A stretch of DNA of 64,000 bases from Hymenopus coronatus (Eukaryota > Arthropoda > Insecta > Mantodea > Hymenopodidae), in the NCBI GenBank assembly GCA_030762935.1, contig CM060899.1, forward strand, positions 11,949,001 to 12,013,000, written 5' to 3'. The translations under genes were made by a program, and so were the position numbers. Within the stretch, counting starts at the first letter, position 1, and each line of letters opens with the position of its first letter. Below the pieces are notes generated by a model. The model saw only the letters and a list, made by a program, of their open reading frames with translations, did not search any database and was not told where the DNA came from. This document shows, piece after piece, positions 43,592-55,438 of this stretch.

Positions 43592-46000
43592 AACGACTGC
43601 GACCGCAGAGGAGGAGGAACTGCCATAACTAATCAGGCGAATATTGGACATTATCACATCAGCACCCCTATATCAACTCGAGCCGAAGCGACGGCGATAA
43701 AACTTACACACAAGTTGTCATTGCGTCAGTATACAACCCACGGGGGAAACAGACACAGACGACGTAGATCGAATCTTGAGCCAAGGACATAAATAATTGG
43801 CACAGGTGATTTTAACTGTACACCCTTTCTTTGAAATTGCGCAAGGCACTAAATTATTAAATCACATCAATAACATAAATTATCTTATAGCTGGCCCCGA
43901 TGAGCCGACTTTCGTGCCGTATATGCCGATCCACACATCGGATATTGTAGACATTGCGCTCTTGGAAGGCATACCATAGGACATAGATCTAGATGTACTA
44001 CAAGAACTTACATCAGACTACTTGCTTGTCCTTATGACAATTAATGCCTCAATTAGGTTCAAACCGGAGCCCTTACGGCACAATATATAATGAAGTGAGT
44101 TGGAGATACTTAAAAAATAATGTCGAGTAGTATCTGCCTGATCTAGAGCTAACAAAACCAAAAACAGGACACCGCAATTGGTAAACTAGAATTATGCATA
44201 AAAAAAATAGCTAGTAACACCTGTGTGCTCTTAAAACGAAAAACGCCAAACACCCATTTGACGTGAAGATGCTGCACAAACCACAAAACTAAGCCAGACG
44301 TACATGGCAAAAAAGGAGAAATACTGAAAAATAATCGATTATTATCGATCACGTGATTTGGCAATCGAAAGCACAAGAATTTACATTGACAATCTATTGA
44401 ACAATACGCCAGTAAGTCTCAATCACCAGCAAAACACAGTCTGGCGGACAGTAAAACGCTTAATGCTTGCGTGAACAAATTATCCACCTCTCCGAACAGA
44501 TAATACCACAGCCGAAACTCCCAAGACCAAGGCCGAAGCGTTCGTGGATACTCTCGAAGAAGGTTTTCTTCTTCTTCTTCTTCCATAAATCCAGTAATCG
44601 ACCAGAATGATTTATTTTACTCGAGAAATTGAGAATGTGGCGGAAATTCTGGCGCATACGTGGACTCACAACCAATTGCCCAAAACCAATCTAGGTGAAA
44701 TAGGTTGGATTGATAAATATCTGTTTATAAGCAAAGCTCCAGGACCAGACAAAATACCAAATGTACCACTCAAGAACTTGCCAATTAGAGCACTCAAGCT
44801 TCTGGTCAGTATATCTAACTTCACGCTCGACAGCGGCAGATTTCCTCCGCCTGGACAGAAGCCAAAATATCTTTGTTCCCGAAAGCCAATAAGAATCTTG
44901 CACTACCCATCAATTACAGGCTAATTAGCCTCCTAAACACCATTGGAGAGGTACTAGAAAAAGTAATACTGAAGCGCCTAAACACACACATACACAGTTG
45001 AATTTAGAGTAAAGCTCTCTACCACTTTACAGCTGATCAGAATGACAGCACAAATCACCAAAGGATTCAATGCGAACAAATCAACAGGCGCCATTTATAT
45101 AGATTTTGAGCGCGCCTTTGACGAAGTATGGCAGGCCGGGCTCCTCAGGAAGCTCAAACAATACAAATTACGAGATTCTGTCATTGCCCTAGTTAGGGAC
45201 TTCCTCTATGGCTGACGTTTTCACACCTTGATAGGGGATGTAGATTCCAGCGCAAAACCTAAAAAACCTGGAGTTCCACAAGGTAACCTCGTGAGGCCCT
45301 GGTTATTTAACCTGCACATAAATGATAGCAAGATCAAACAAATACATATACGCAGACGACACTGCCATAGTGACGCAATCCACTTAGTGTCGCATCTTGC
45401 ATTTGCGCCTGCAAATCACTAAACACACTCGAGATGTGGTCCACAAAATGGAGAATCAAAGTAAATGCCAGAAATACGCAAGCAATAATCTTTGCAAGCG
45501 CACTACTCCGCAGAAAGCGGAGTGAAAGGACCAAGTGACATACTTGGGTTTAGTCATGGACCAAAGCCTCACCTGGAACAAACACATAGCTAAGGTGGAA
45601 ACTAAAGCAAATTAGATAAGTAGTCAATAAGTAGATTGTATCCAATTATCAATTTGAATAGCTAACTAAAACGTGGGACTTGATCTTTACAAAACACTAA
45701 TAAGATCTACCATCACGTATGCAGCCCCCATATGGGGATATGTTGCAAAATCACACATACACAAGTTACTAACATTCCAGTATAGAATAACACGAATAAT
45801 TGTCAAGGTGCCACCGGTAGCACCGGCGTATCTCCTACATAAAAATTAAAAATTCACTGAACAGAGAAATTCATCAAAGCCAAAGCTATGATCTATACAA
45901 ACACAAATGAACTAACGGAAATGGCCTGATTCAAGAACTAGGCGAGAATGAAACAGACGAAAATAAACACAAGAGATCGCTGTCCCTGTTTGACAGAACC
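43592..46000 (+). pseudogene. Jockey-like LINE ORF2: endonuclease and RT
   Basis: The plus strand encodes an AP-endonuclease remnant ('RRGGGTAITNQANIGHYHIS', 'GTGDFNCTP', 'PDEPTFVPYMP', 'HTSDIVDIAL'), then RT: 'KAPGPDKIPNVPLKNLPIRA' (44730), 'LPINYRLISLLNTIGEVLEK' (44900), 'IYIDFERAFDEVWQAGL' (45100, catalytic Asp), 'GVPQGNLVRPWLFNLHIND' (45265), 'YIYADDTAIV' (45350, DD box), 'YLGLVMDQSLTWNKHIAKVE' (45545) and 'STITYAAPIWGYVAKS' (45710). No RNase H is visible. This order and 'KAPGPD' / 'YADD' fit the jockey group. At least six frameshifts or stops break it. The 5' end is truncated next to the SINE's target duplication. Confidence 0.88.
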
Positions 46001-46960
46001 TTTGGTCTGGGCAAACTCAAACAGTTATACAAGAATACCTCGATATGTTAGTAAGATTTCCGCCTAAAGAATTATCCATGTCCATATACGAAGTTGATGA
46101 AATGTGTCAGCTCTCGAAGTCATTGCAATCCGGGTGGAGAAAGAGGGACCCTCATCTGATGTTAACCATCAAAATGACTAATGGGTTGTCCCTTAGCTTA
46201 AGATATTGACACAAGCTAAGGCTCAATCTAAATGTATCATTAAGCACATGAATAGACTTAATTAACTGTAATGAATGATTACTAATATAACTAATGACTA
46301 AATATAAAAAATAACGATGCTCAACTACCAAGTAAGATGCAGAAATAATAGCATGACGCCTACTCTCCAAAAAGGGGGAGGGAGAAGTAGATTAGACTCT
46401 AGTAGAGCAATAACTAACAATTACACTTATGACTTCGTCCTTGTCACAGTATAGTATTATTAAAATCATGCCAAAATATTATAATTACTACTCAATATTC
46501 AACAAGGACCATGCCCTCTGCTGCACGGCAACTAGAACGTGACTGCGTCTCCATCCGGAGACAAGCTTCTAAACATTCCAGCGTTTTCACACCTTTAATT
46601 TTAAAGGCACGATCAGGACTACGGCCATATTCGTGTCCTGGCACTCTACACATGCTCTGCTGGCCTTTAAAACCTTCTCCTTTAATTCACAGGTGCGACT
46701 AATGGTACTGCTGTATTTCCACACTCAATTTCTTACCGATGGAGGGGTTTTCTAGTGGGTATTGTCATGGTTTGGCAACCCCCACACTTGGCAGAGATTT
46801 CCTCTCTGTCGCCTGTAAATGGGGTTTTCCCCTCCATTCAAAAAAAATCTTCCAACACACATAAACATTTAACGTCCTTTAGCCTGGTTGGTCATATTGG
46901 GCGGTGCATGAAAAGATGATCAAATGAACCCGGAGTGAATAGAGTTTCAGGTTATTCGAC
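46001..46960. other. No gene recognised; LINE 3' region possible
   Basis: The first ~140 bp still encode 'LSMSIYEVDEMCQLSKSLQS'-like LINE C-terminus. Bases 46500-46860 are GC-richer with no assigned family. Confidence 0.4.
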
Positions 46961-46964
46961 ATTG

Positions 46965-47395
46965 ACCTTTTCAGGATAAGGGAAAACTCCGAAAAAAAGT
47001 CTCCCTCCATGATTGAATGGTTACCATGCTAACTTCATATACCTAAAGTCGCGGGTTCAAAGCCGGCGCAGGACGATGCATTTTTCGGGCATGAAAATCT
47101 TTAGCATGGCTTCCTTCGAAAGAGAAGTAAAGCCGTTGGTCCCATGTCGTAGATTTACGGCACGTTAAAGAGCCTCAAACCTGACATAGAGATATCTGAG
47201 CAAAATTCAGCGGTTTTTCTCGCCCAGTATAGAATGGGACGCTAAAAACCAAAGCAGTTAAAGCGTGTCCACAAATCAAAAAAGCTCTTTTTCCATTTCC
47301 GAAAGATAACCTTAATCGGGTAACTCACCTTAACTGAGATCCTAACTCGCACCTATTAAATGTGAAGTAGCCATGCTACCCCTACAAGGCGAGAG
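46965..47395 (-). repeat. SINE family C, split by a SINE B
   Basis: The outer pieces, 46965-46996 ('caggataagggaaaactccg') and 47298-47395 ('taatcgggtaactcacctta', 'ctcgcacctattaaatgtga'), align with the copy at 61811-61925. The minus-strand head resembles a Val-type tRNA. The middle is SINE B. Confidence 0.75.
46997..47297 (+). repeat. SINE family B inside SINE C
   Basis: Plus copy: 'tgattgaatggttaccatgc' with a B-box-like 'gggttcaaagcc', 'cttagcatggcttccttc' variant, 'gtagatttacggcacgttaa', 'cgcccagtatagaatgggac'. Candidate duplication tccgaaaaa (46988-46996) and tccgaaaga (47298-47306). Length about 300 bp matches the intact copy at 24814. Confidence 0.8.
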
Positions 47396-47838
47396 AATTT
47401 TGTACGGTGAAGTTGTGATTTTTAAATTTTTATTTCATTTTAAATATACTCATTACAGAAACTTGTTGCTTAGAATGTACGGAAGGTTCAAGTAGAAGTG
47501 CTTCAGTATCACTACACAAGTAAGCACCGGGATAAAATCTTATGGCCATGTGAAACTTTCTCGATCAAGATTTGACCACAGTCATTACCGCGTTCAACGC
47601 GATGTTTCGGTGCATCAACAATGATCAAAGTTAAATTACGTGTAGTTGATTACGGTCAACTGGAATGTTCAATTCAGCTGCAACGGCGGATCTAGGATTT
47701 CTGAGAGAGAAGAGTCCACCGGGTAGTTTTGGGGTCTTCCCTTTGACATTTTAAAATTGCAGCTTCAAAATTTTAGACTTGAAGTAGAACAAATTTAGGA
47801 ATATATATATATCCTAAACGACAAAATAAATAATACTG
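47396..47838. other. No gene recognised
   Basis: Non-coding with a short (TA)n at 47800-47812. Confidence 0.5.
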
Positions 47839-48871
47839 GGTAATGTTGCTGAATGAACATCTGTTTGCTGCGTAATGTCAGGCAGACAACATTTGCATCA
47901 GTAAATTGCTGAAATGCACAATGATCTGCGGTATGGAACGTATAGAGTTGGTATAGGGAAAAGAAGAGGGGCCAGTGCATCCAAGGGTAGTGGGAAAACG
48001 CTGAAATATGCAGTTAACGTTGTGGGAAAGCAAAGTTGATGTTTCTATTTTATAGTAGCTTTATGTATTAACTTTATCCATTTAACCCAAAATATTAGTT
48101 GATCGAATATATTAAGAGCGCTGTAATTGCAGTGTGACGGTGACGTTGGTATCTTTATGTTCTGATGAAATCACCTTCAGCTTCAGCTAGCTTATGTACC
48201 AAATAACTTCAAATAACCAACATCTGTATTAGATGGGTTAACCTAAAGCGGTGTACTATCCGGATCCCGTCGTTTCTCTGCTACTTTCAGCTTCCGAAAA
48301 GGATTACTGGTTAATCTGTTTGTTGATTATAAGGAATTGGGAGAAAAAAAAAAACATACTTTATAGCTAAAATAAGGACATTTTTATTTATTTTAAATGA
48401 TATTAGCAAAGAAACGATACTTAAATTTCACTTTGATCTTGCGTTATTGACCCAATAACTTGATGCATTCCTTTAGCATTGAATAGAGAAGAAAAATATA
48501 CATCTACTTCGGCCATTTAGCAGCAAATAAATAAATAAACAAATACGTTTTTAATTATCTATTTTAAAGGATAGAAGCAAAAGAAAAGAAAAAAGCTATG
48601 ATAGTTAGTACATAAACATTTATTTGAACTCCGCTGTTATCTTGCGGTATTGAGTCTATAACCTAGTGCGTTCCCTTAGCATTATATGGGGAAAGAAACT
48701 ATAGAACTAACCTGCTATTTAGTCAAATATGCTGCTACTATCACATTTAACCTGTATTAACTGGTTGCTTTACCTTGGCACTATCTGCTCCTTTCTCCAG
48801 TCTTTTGCGGTTTTTAAAATTGGTATTATTTCGCGACATTGCGCAGTAAACAAATTTTCGTTCAGCAACAT
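47839..48871. mobile_element. TIR element G2
   Basis: Left end GGTAATGTTGCTGAATGAAC, right end inverted (ttcgttcagcaacat). The interior aligns with G1: 'cgtaatgtcaggcagacaac', 'cccaaaatattagttgatcg', 'gcagtgtgacggtgacg'. It has AAAT-type repeats where G1 has ATT. No target duplication is visible because G3 abuts it. Confidence 0.7.
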
Positions 48872-49825
<954 letters not shown>

Positions 49826-50862
49826 TGAAATTAAACTGCCTAAGGCAGAAACCATAGGTGGGGTGTACCTATAAACTGTTAAAACAGCGCAACTAAAATA
49901 GTGTAGCTAAAACCAAATCCCCCATTCCTAAAAGACGCATGCTTAAAATATCAAAACCCCCATCTACCAGCAAGGTCGTTAAAGAATAATTAACAATAGA
50001 ACATAGAGAATAGAGCAATTCAAAATTCCTATTCAGCTCACCGTTATCATCTGCCAAGAGGTCTTCAATACGGGCTAACAATTGCAGAGTGGCCCGTGCA
50101 TGTGCACACTCTGTCAGTGAATGACACATTGTCAATTCCTGCCTACACATTGGACAGATAGGAGCAGGTTCTCATATCGAAATGTAAAATTATAGCTGAC
50201 GGTTCGTAAGCGAGCGAATATCAATATCCTCTCGGCGAGATAAACGAGAGGAGGTTGCCCAGTTGTGAGATTGCAGGTTCTAGTTCAGTTTTAGAGTAAG
50301 GCTCCTTTCTGAGCCTTTCTTATTGGTTACAGACAATAAGGCTACGTGCCAGGTAAACGACAGGTTTCGAGATTTCGTGGAGGTTAGGCTACATTTGGTT
50401 AGCTTAGGTACATGTAAGCGAACTAGATCGAAATAAGGGTAAAAATGGACCTCCTGAAAATCGGTTCCACTCTCAATGTGAAATGCACAGTCTTGTGTTG
50501 TTCTGTCTGCTTGGGCATGGGCAGCCACGTTGGGCAATCGACCAATGGCAGAGTCAAATCTAAAACTGAACTAGAAGCTGCAATGTCGCTACCTAGTTTT
50601 CAGGCAGGATTTTCATTTCTCTTAGCTTTTTACTACGGAGAACGGACCACCCTGCATGCCAACATGAAAGTACTGCTGGTCGCATAACAAACCAAAGGTC
50701 TGCCGATGATATGCAATGAATTGCAGCAATAGATTCCGCGGCCATCTTTGCCGACAATTCCGCTACATTATTCCGCTGCAAATTAAAATGAGATGGAGTC
50801 TGCTCTATTGTATCTGAAAAGAAAGGATCAAATTGTGATTTATTACTTTCTATTGTAAACAT
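49826..50862 (-). pseudogene. I-like LINE C-terminal fragment, second family, split by a MITE
   Basis: The minus strand encodes an RNase H end 'PSHFNLQRNNVAELSAKMAA' and 'VMRPAVLSCWHAGWSVLRSK' (50850-50600). MITE copy 2 follows (50587-50267), then 'NWATSSRLSRREDIDIRSLT', 'PAPICPMCRQELTMCHSLTE' and 'ARATLQLLARIEDLLADD' (C-x2-C...H motif) to 49893. It differs from the element at 33 kb (PSH versus PGH in RNase H), so it is another I-like family. Confidence 0.75.
50267..50587. mobile_element. MITE family M, copy 2
   Basis: Aligns with 26934-27245. Ends GAGATTGCAGGTTCTAGTTC and, inverted from the right, GACATTGCAGCTTCTAGTTC. The flanks (gcccagttg / acctagttt) give only a weak duplication. It interrupts a LINE coding frame. 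Confidence 0.85.
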
Positions 50863-51192
50863 ACAGCTCTAATAAATTTACATTTTATGTTTTAGTTTTT
50901 GAAACACAATGACATTATAATTGAACAGCATCCATTTATTAGCTAAAAAGATATAATCTACTGATATACCAGCTAATGTAATAATTATCTATGTTCTTAA
51001 ACTATGAACAACTTGAGAATGCCAACTGCCTTATAATACAGTAATAAATATGAACGTAAAATGAAATGGTATATTTATTACAGAACTTTGAATCGCATTT
51101 AATGTATTGCATTAATAAATTTCACAACATTTAACTTTCACCCATCCCCCTCCATAGTTTATTATTTTGGTAAGTATTCGGCTGAAAATTAC
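50863..51192. other. No gene recognised
   Basis: Downstream intron or flank of the Harbinger-like gene. I found no further exon with the expected 'YNRAHTRTRNVVER' block. Confidence 0.4.
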
Positions 51193-51505
51193 CTTCGTTC
51201 TGCTTGGGTTCTCACATGGTGATCCAGTATTGGAGTATACAGGTATGGTGGCTGTGGGTAACCATTGTCAACAAGCAGAATTCCATGTACCCTTCAATCA
51301 ACAAACTTCTGACAAATAGCAGAGTTTTAAAACATTCTGCTGTCATGGGTTGATCGTGGCCAACGTGAAACAATGTCAATTATTTCCATTTGAGGCCCAC
51401 AAATTGCCTGCACATTCAGACACATCCACTCCTTCCTGTTCCTGTACAGCTCTGCAAACTGTCCTCCAGGACTTTGAATTGGAATATGGGTGCAGTCGAT
51501 TACAC
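51193..51505 (-). pseudogene. Harbinger-nuclease exon 3 (HARBI1-like)
   Basis: Acceptor 'taatcttttcag' at 51506-51507, donor GAAG|GTAATT (GT at 51192-51191). Encodes 'VIDCTHIPIQSPGGQFAELY' (first catalytic Asp in I-D-x-T-H), 'RNRKEWMCLNVQAICGPQM', 'IVSRWPRSTHDSRMF' and 'HGILLVDNGYPQPPYLYTPI' (second catalytic Asp in D-x-G-Y-P), then 'VRTQAERR' with the likely third Glu. Two in-frame stops (after RMF and after KFVD) make it a pseudogene. The stop codons sit where Asp/Glu and Arg are usual. Confidence 0.85.
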
Positions 51506-51858
51506 CTGAAAAGATTAGAAATAAGTTATTGCAATCAAACCTTGTATGAATATAAATAAAGATAACTCAAATAAAAATGCGGTATTTGAGATTACTATTT
51601 GTGCTTTCACTTTGTATTCATTTTATAAACACAAATGCAGTACTTAGAATTACATTGAAATGCTTTAACTTTCCAATTAATTTTTCGACATTTCTACTTT
51701 AAAAGCTATGATTATTTTTCCTTGAGAAAATGTTCTATTATATCCTTAAATTTGAATCCATATTTCTGTCTGGTATAACTAATGTCTGTTGCTTTATTAA
51801 GTTAAAAAAGCTAATAAGCTCTTACTCCTATGAAGTGATTATTATTAATTATTATTAC

Positions 51859-52004
51859 CTATTACACCTGGAAAGTGGGAAACATAGAATAGGTTTCTGT
51901 TGCTGCTGTACTGATGTTCAGTACTAGGAAATTTCACAAACTGTCTCAAGTTTTGTGCAATACCAGTAGACACTCGCCTGATAATGCGACTCACCAAGAA
52001 CAAT
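51859..52004 (-). pseudogene. Harbinger-nuclease exon 2 (HARBI1-like)
   Basis: Acceptor 'ttattttcattttcag' (ending 52005), donor AATAG|GTAATA (GT at 51858-51857). 146 nt encode 'LFLVSRIIRRVSTGIAQNLR' and 'FVKFPSTEHQYSSNRNLFY', ending FPGVI-G. Its last base plus two from exon 3 complete the Gly codon, giving FPGVIGVIDCTH, as in HARBI1. No stop in frame. Confidence 0.85.
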
Positions 52005-52399
52005 CTGAAAATGAAAATAAGAAAATTGAAACATTTTACAACCACAATAAAACTGAACTTACTACTTAAAACATTTGGGTGCATATAAAATATATTATAT
52101 ATTTATATAAGTTTCTAAATCATTATCATTATATTTTTTAGGAATGAGTATTGTCATGTATAGCAAAATGACCAGAAGAAGCGTGTATTGTTTGTTCGTT
52201 TGGTCCCACTTTGCGTAATGCTCAGAGATGCTGAACAAGTCATACAATTATGAGATATACAGAATAACTAATTGATTATCCTAGTGTCAGTTTTTTCATT
52301 TGGCCATCATCACAGAAGATGAAAATGTCTAAACTACCACCATTTCAAGAGTGAGCTTTCCAATATGCAGTAATGTAAGTGAAATGAACAAGAACATGC
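52005..52399. other. Intronic-type sequence; no exon recognised
   Basis: Between Harbinger exons 2 and 1. The missing small exon should lie between 52005 and 53766, but I cannot place it. Confidence 0.4.
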
Positions 52400-52778
52400 A
52401 ATATGCTCTCTATATGAAATATTTTCCTGCTGCTTGGCATTAAAAATCTCCCTTGCAGTGTATGGGGAGTAAGCATATGGCAACTTTTTAAAATATTTTT
52501 AAACATTTTATGCAAATTAGAGTTACTTAATAATTTTGGGCAACATGAAAGTTTATTATAAATTTGTATTGCAAAATACCAGCATCCTTTTTAAAATGAA
52601 CAAAATATCTTAAAACATGGAATATGCTCCCTATATGGAATCTTTTTCTGTTGTTTGGCATTAAAAATCTCCCATACAGTGTATGGGGACAGTAGAGTTT
52701 TAAAAATATTTTTAAACATTTTATGCTAATTATGGTTAATTAATAAGTTTGGGCAACATGGAAGTTCATTATAAATTT
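52400..52778 (+). repeat. 221-bp tandem duplication, second unit split
   Basis: Unit 1 starts 52400 (aatatgctctctatatg), unit 2 starts 52621 (aatatgctccctatatgg). Unit 2 is interrupted by a MITE at 52779 and resumes at 53220 (taaatttatattgcagcata), matching unit 1's 'taaatttgtattgcaaaata' at 52559. Confidence 0.85.
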
Positions 52779-53219
52779 GGGTAATTCTGCTCAATGGCTC
52801 TATTAATTCTACCGTCTGATAAATGGACATACGTCGGGATATCTACAATAAAAGTGAAATGTATAGATTGTGGTGAAAACACAGAAAGTAATTTAAAATC
52901 ATTAATAAATAAATAGACTTCAATCCAGATCCAGCAAAGACCGCGAATTTAATACAATACATAGAAAGTCTGCAATTCGGATCCAATACCTGCCAAATTA
53001 TACGTAAATCAGGGCAATTCTGCACCTTCTATTTATAAACCGATTTTAAATTACTTGGGTTTTCACCACAATCCGCACACATCTTTATTTCCTACTATAG
53101 ACACCAACATAGTAGTTTCCGTTTTGCAAACGGCAGAATTAATACAGCCGTTGTGCAAAATTACCATCTGGGTAATTAGAATTATGGCAAAATTAATACA
53201 GCCGTTGTGCCTAATTACC
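52779..53219. mobile_element. MITE H, 441 bp, with long inverted ends
   Basis: Left arm from GGGTAATTCTGCTCAATGGC and right arm, inverted, with the same order ('ggtaattttgcacaacggct', 'gattgtggtgaaaaccc'), each about 140 bp. Flanked by taaattt (52772-52778 and 53220-53226). The right end is duplicated: 'aaattaatacagccgttgtg' occurs at about 53133 and 53190. The GGTAATNNTGC start is shared with the G elements. Confidence 0.8.
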
Positions 53220-53226
53220 TAAATTT

Positions 53227-53766
53227 ATATTGCAGCATAGCAAATCCTTTTTAAAACAGTTTTAAACTGTTTGCTCGAACTGTTTGCTTGTCTATGTAAA
53301 TCACCCGCATCTTGTGTGTACTTCAAGGTTTGTTGTAAAGTTACTGTAAAGGATTTGCAAATTATTTTTTTTTTCTTTGTTTTAAATAAGGGCCTATATG
53401 AACGACGGGGCCCTACGCCACTGATAATTCGTATGGCCTTTTGTGTGGCATGAAAACTTTATTGCTGTGCATTTTACATAAACAATCCCCCTCCCCATCG
53501 AAAGTAATTAACAGCAAACCCATTTCGAACAAGACAATCTAACCTAATTTTTAACGTTACACTCTTCATACGTAACCCATTTTATTACTCACACAGCTTT
53601 ATCCTACAATATAAAATAAATAAAATCACATTGCTCAGATATCAAATTGGCGTACATTAATTAATGCGTGATTATTCCAAAATAACTTAACAAACACAAT
53701 GTTTGGTTAATTATACTTCTATAACTAAACTATCAAATACAAAGTTTTAATTACACTTATATTTAC
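53227..53766. other. No gene recognised
   Basis: Remainder of tandem unit 2 up to about 53255, then intron-like AT-rich sequence with a poly-T at about 53366-53375. Confidence 0.4.
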
Positions 53767-53993
53767 CTGGAAATCTCCGGTTGCATAAAATCTTGGTGCA
53801 CACAGAATTTGATAAAGTGGAGGCACTGGTAGGCCTCGTTGTGTCCTCGGTTCTTCAAACTGCAGTAATGGTAAAATAGTTTCTGTAACAGTATTTTTTG
53901 TGAACCTGTTCCGTTTGAAAAATTGTGCATCACTATAATGCTCTACAGAATTTTCGCTGTCGCGTAAATACCTCCGATGCAACTACGCTTCAT
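53767..53993 (-). pseudogene. Harbinger-nuclease exon 1 (HARBI1-like)
   Basis: The minus strand encodes 'RRYLRDSENSVEHYSDAQFF', 'KRNRFTKNTVTETILPLLQF', 'RGLPVPPLYQILCAPRFYAT', ending GDFQ at a donor CAG|GTAAAT (GT at 53766-53765). The layout matches the N-terminus of Harbinger/HARBI1 nucleases. An ATG at 53993-53991 is one frame off ('MKRSCI'), suggesting a 1-nt frameshift just after the start. Exon 1 ends in phase 0 while exon 2 needs 2 nt before it, so a small exon carrying the expected VGDLxxVSQ block is missing or unrecognised. Confidence 0.75.
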
Positions 53994-54048
53994 GCTCAAA
54001 AATTAAATTAAGGTCAAGAATGCCGCCATTGTGAAAAAAATCGAGCGA

Positions 54049-54179
54049 AGGATTACTTAAGGAGAGGATGAAGATGCACTCGAGCGGCCTTGTCTGTTCC
54101 TCGGCGATTACTAAGGTCTACTTAAGTATTTGCGACTCTGCATACCAAACTGCCAACGAAACCTTAAGTAATCCTTGCG
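54049..54179. repeat. Short inverted repeat
   Basis: Arms aaggattacttaagg (about 54049-54063) and ccttaagtaatccttg (about 54162-54177) are inverse of each other across 100 bp. Possibly a tiny MITE or a hairpin, upstream of the Harbinger-like gene. Confidence 0.5.
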
Positions 54180-54197
54180 GTAACGACTATGCTTACC

Positions 54198-55430
54198 GCC
54201 CTGAGCTATAAGTATCGGACCACGGAACAGATGCTTGGCGGAGGCGCAGAAGCTTACGGACTTCCAAGAACATCCGTATCTCCTGGACTGCTCTCTCCTC
54301 TGCAAAACGGGGGCATTCCCGAGAACTGGGTGGATATTCCCCCATTGCAGTTAACGCAAGGTGGGGTTGACGCGCAACTGCCGTGGTATATAACATCTTA
54401 GCAGTTAAGACATGCAGACCGACCGTAGTAGAACTCGCTGGAGTGCCCAAAGCGCTGACACTTCAAACACCTGTGAACGTTCGGGATGTATGGCCTAACC
54501 TCGATGGCTTCGTACCCTGCCTTAATCCCTTGGAGTATATCTATTCGATTAAAGGTAAGGAACAGGCACGAATTCACCAGTTATTCTTTTCTAAACTCTG
54601 TACACAGCAGCAGCACCTTGTTCGCAAGATTGTCTTGAATCTCCTTATTGGTCTTATGGTCTAAGGCGTAGGTGCTGACAACGCCGCGCGAGGAGTTCAA
54701 GGTCTTGTGCATCCCAACCTCAGGTAATTATCTATCGTATGCGCTCTCAATAGCTTGACTGCCTGGGGGGCTGACAGTATTTCAACCATTTGAAGCCATA
54801 ATGAGTTCGAACACACGACTTTACAGGACCAGATATCTTATCTAGACGCTTCTAGATTTCAAATGGGCCAACCGACGAAAATATCCTACCTTCCTCTTTT
54901 CTCCTATTCGCGAAGTAGCGAGGACCACAGGAATCGATTACTTCCTTTTTGAACACTAAACTAGATTTGGGTTTGGTTGCCATAAAAGATGGACTTAATG
55001 CAGGCACTTTTGCTCCCCACCTGCCATAGCGCCCAACGAGGGGTCACCCCTTTGGGTCGGCAGGGATACACGGGAAATAGACAGCTCGAAGTCTCACTCA
55101 TCCTGGAGGTGAGCATAGTACCTGGTGCCGGCCGATTAACTAGGGTTGGGTTAGTCCTTAGCCTCCCGTTTAGGCGAAGCAGAAACCAAACCTGTGTATG
55201 CGATTGCACACCCTCCATAGTCACTGAAAAACAAGACCAAGCTCAGATATGAAATCCTCAACCAACCAGGATATCTCTTTTTCACCACCTCAGGTCTCCA
55301 TGCATGGCATATATGTGGGTGGGAATTTTGATGGACTGACTGCCTCACCACTCAGATGTTGCCTACATGAGGGGGGCAGGGTTAACTCGATACCCGGGGT
55401 GCGCCAAACCCGTACCTACCATAGTACTGG
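54198..55430 (-). pseudogene. I-like LINE, 5' region and ORF1, second copy
   Basis: Aligns with 37924-39180. Zinc knuckles 'RCLKCQRFGHSSEFYYGRS' (second Cys lost to Tyr), then 'ACLNC' and 'TPPCVNC'. The site equivalent to the SINE at 38411 is empty (54680-54693). Its 5' edge (about 55430) abuts a gypsy pol in the opposite orientation. Confidence 0.8.
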
Positions 55431-55438
55431 TGATATTA

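Noticed and set aside
53240..53330. Candidate missing Harbinger exon (minus, 'DAGDLHRQAN')
   Set aside because: There is an acceptor-like 'tttacag', but no matching donor or convincing alignment.
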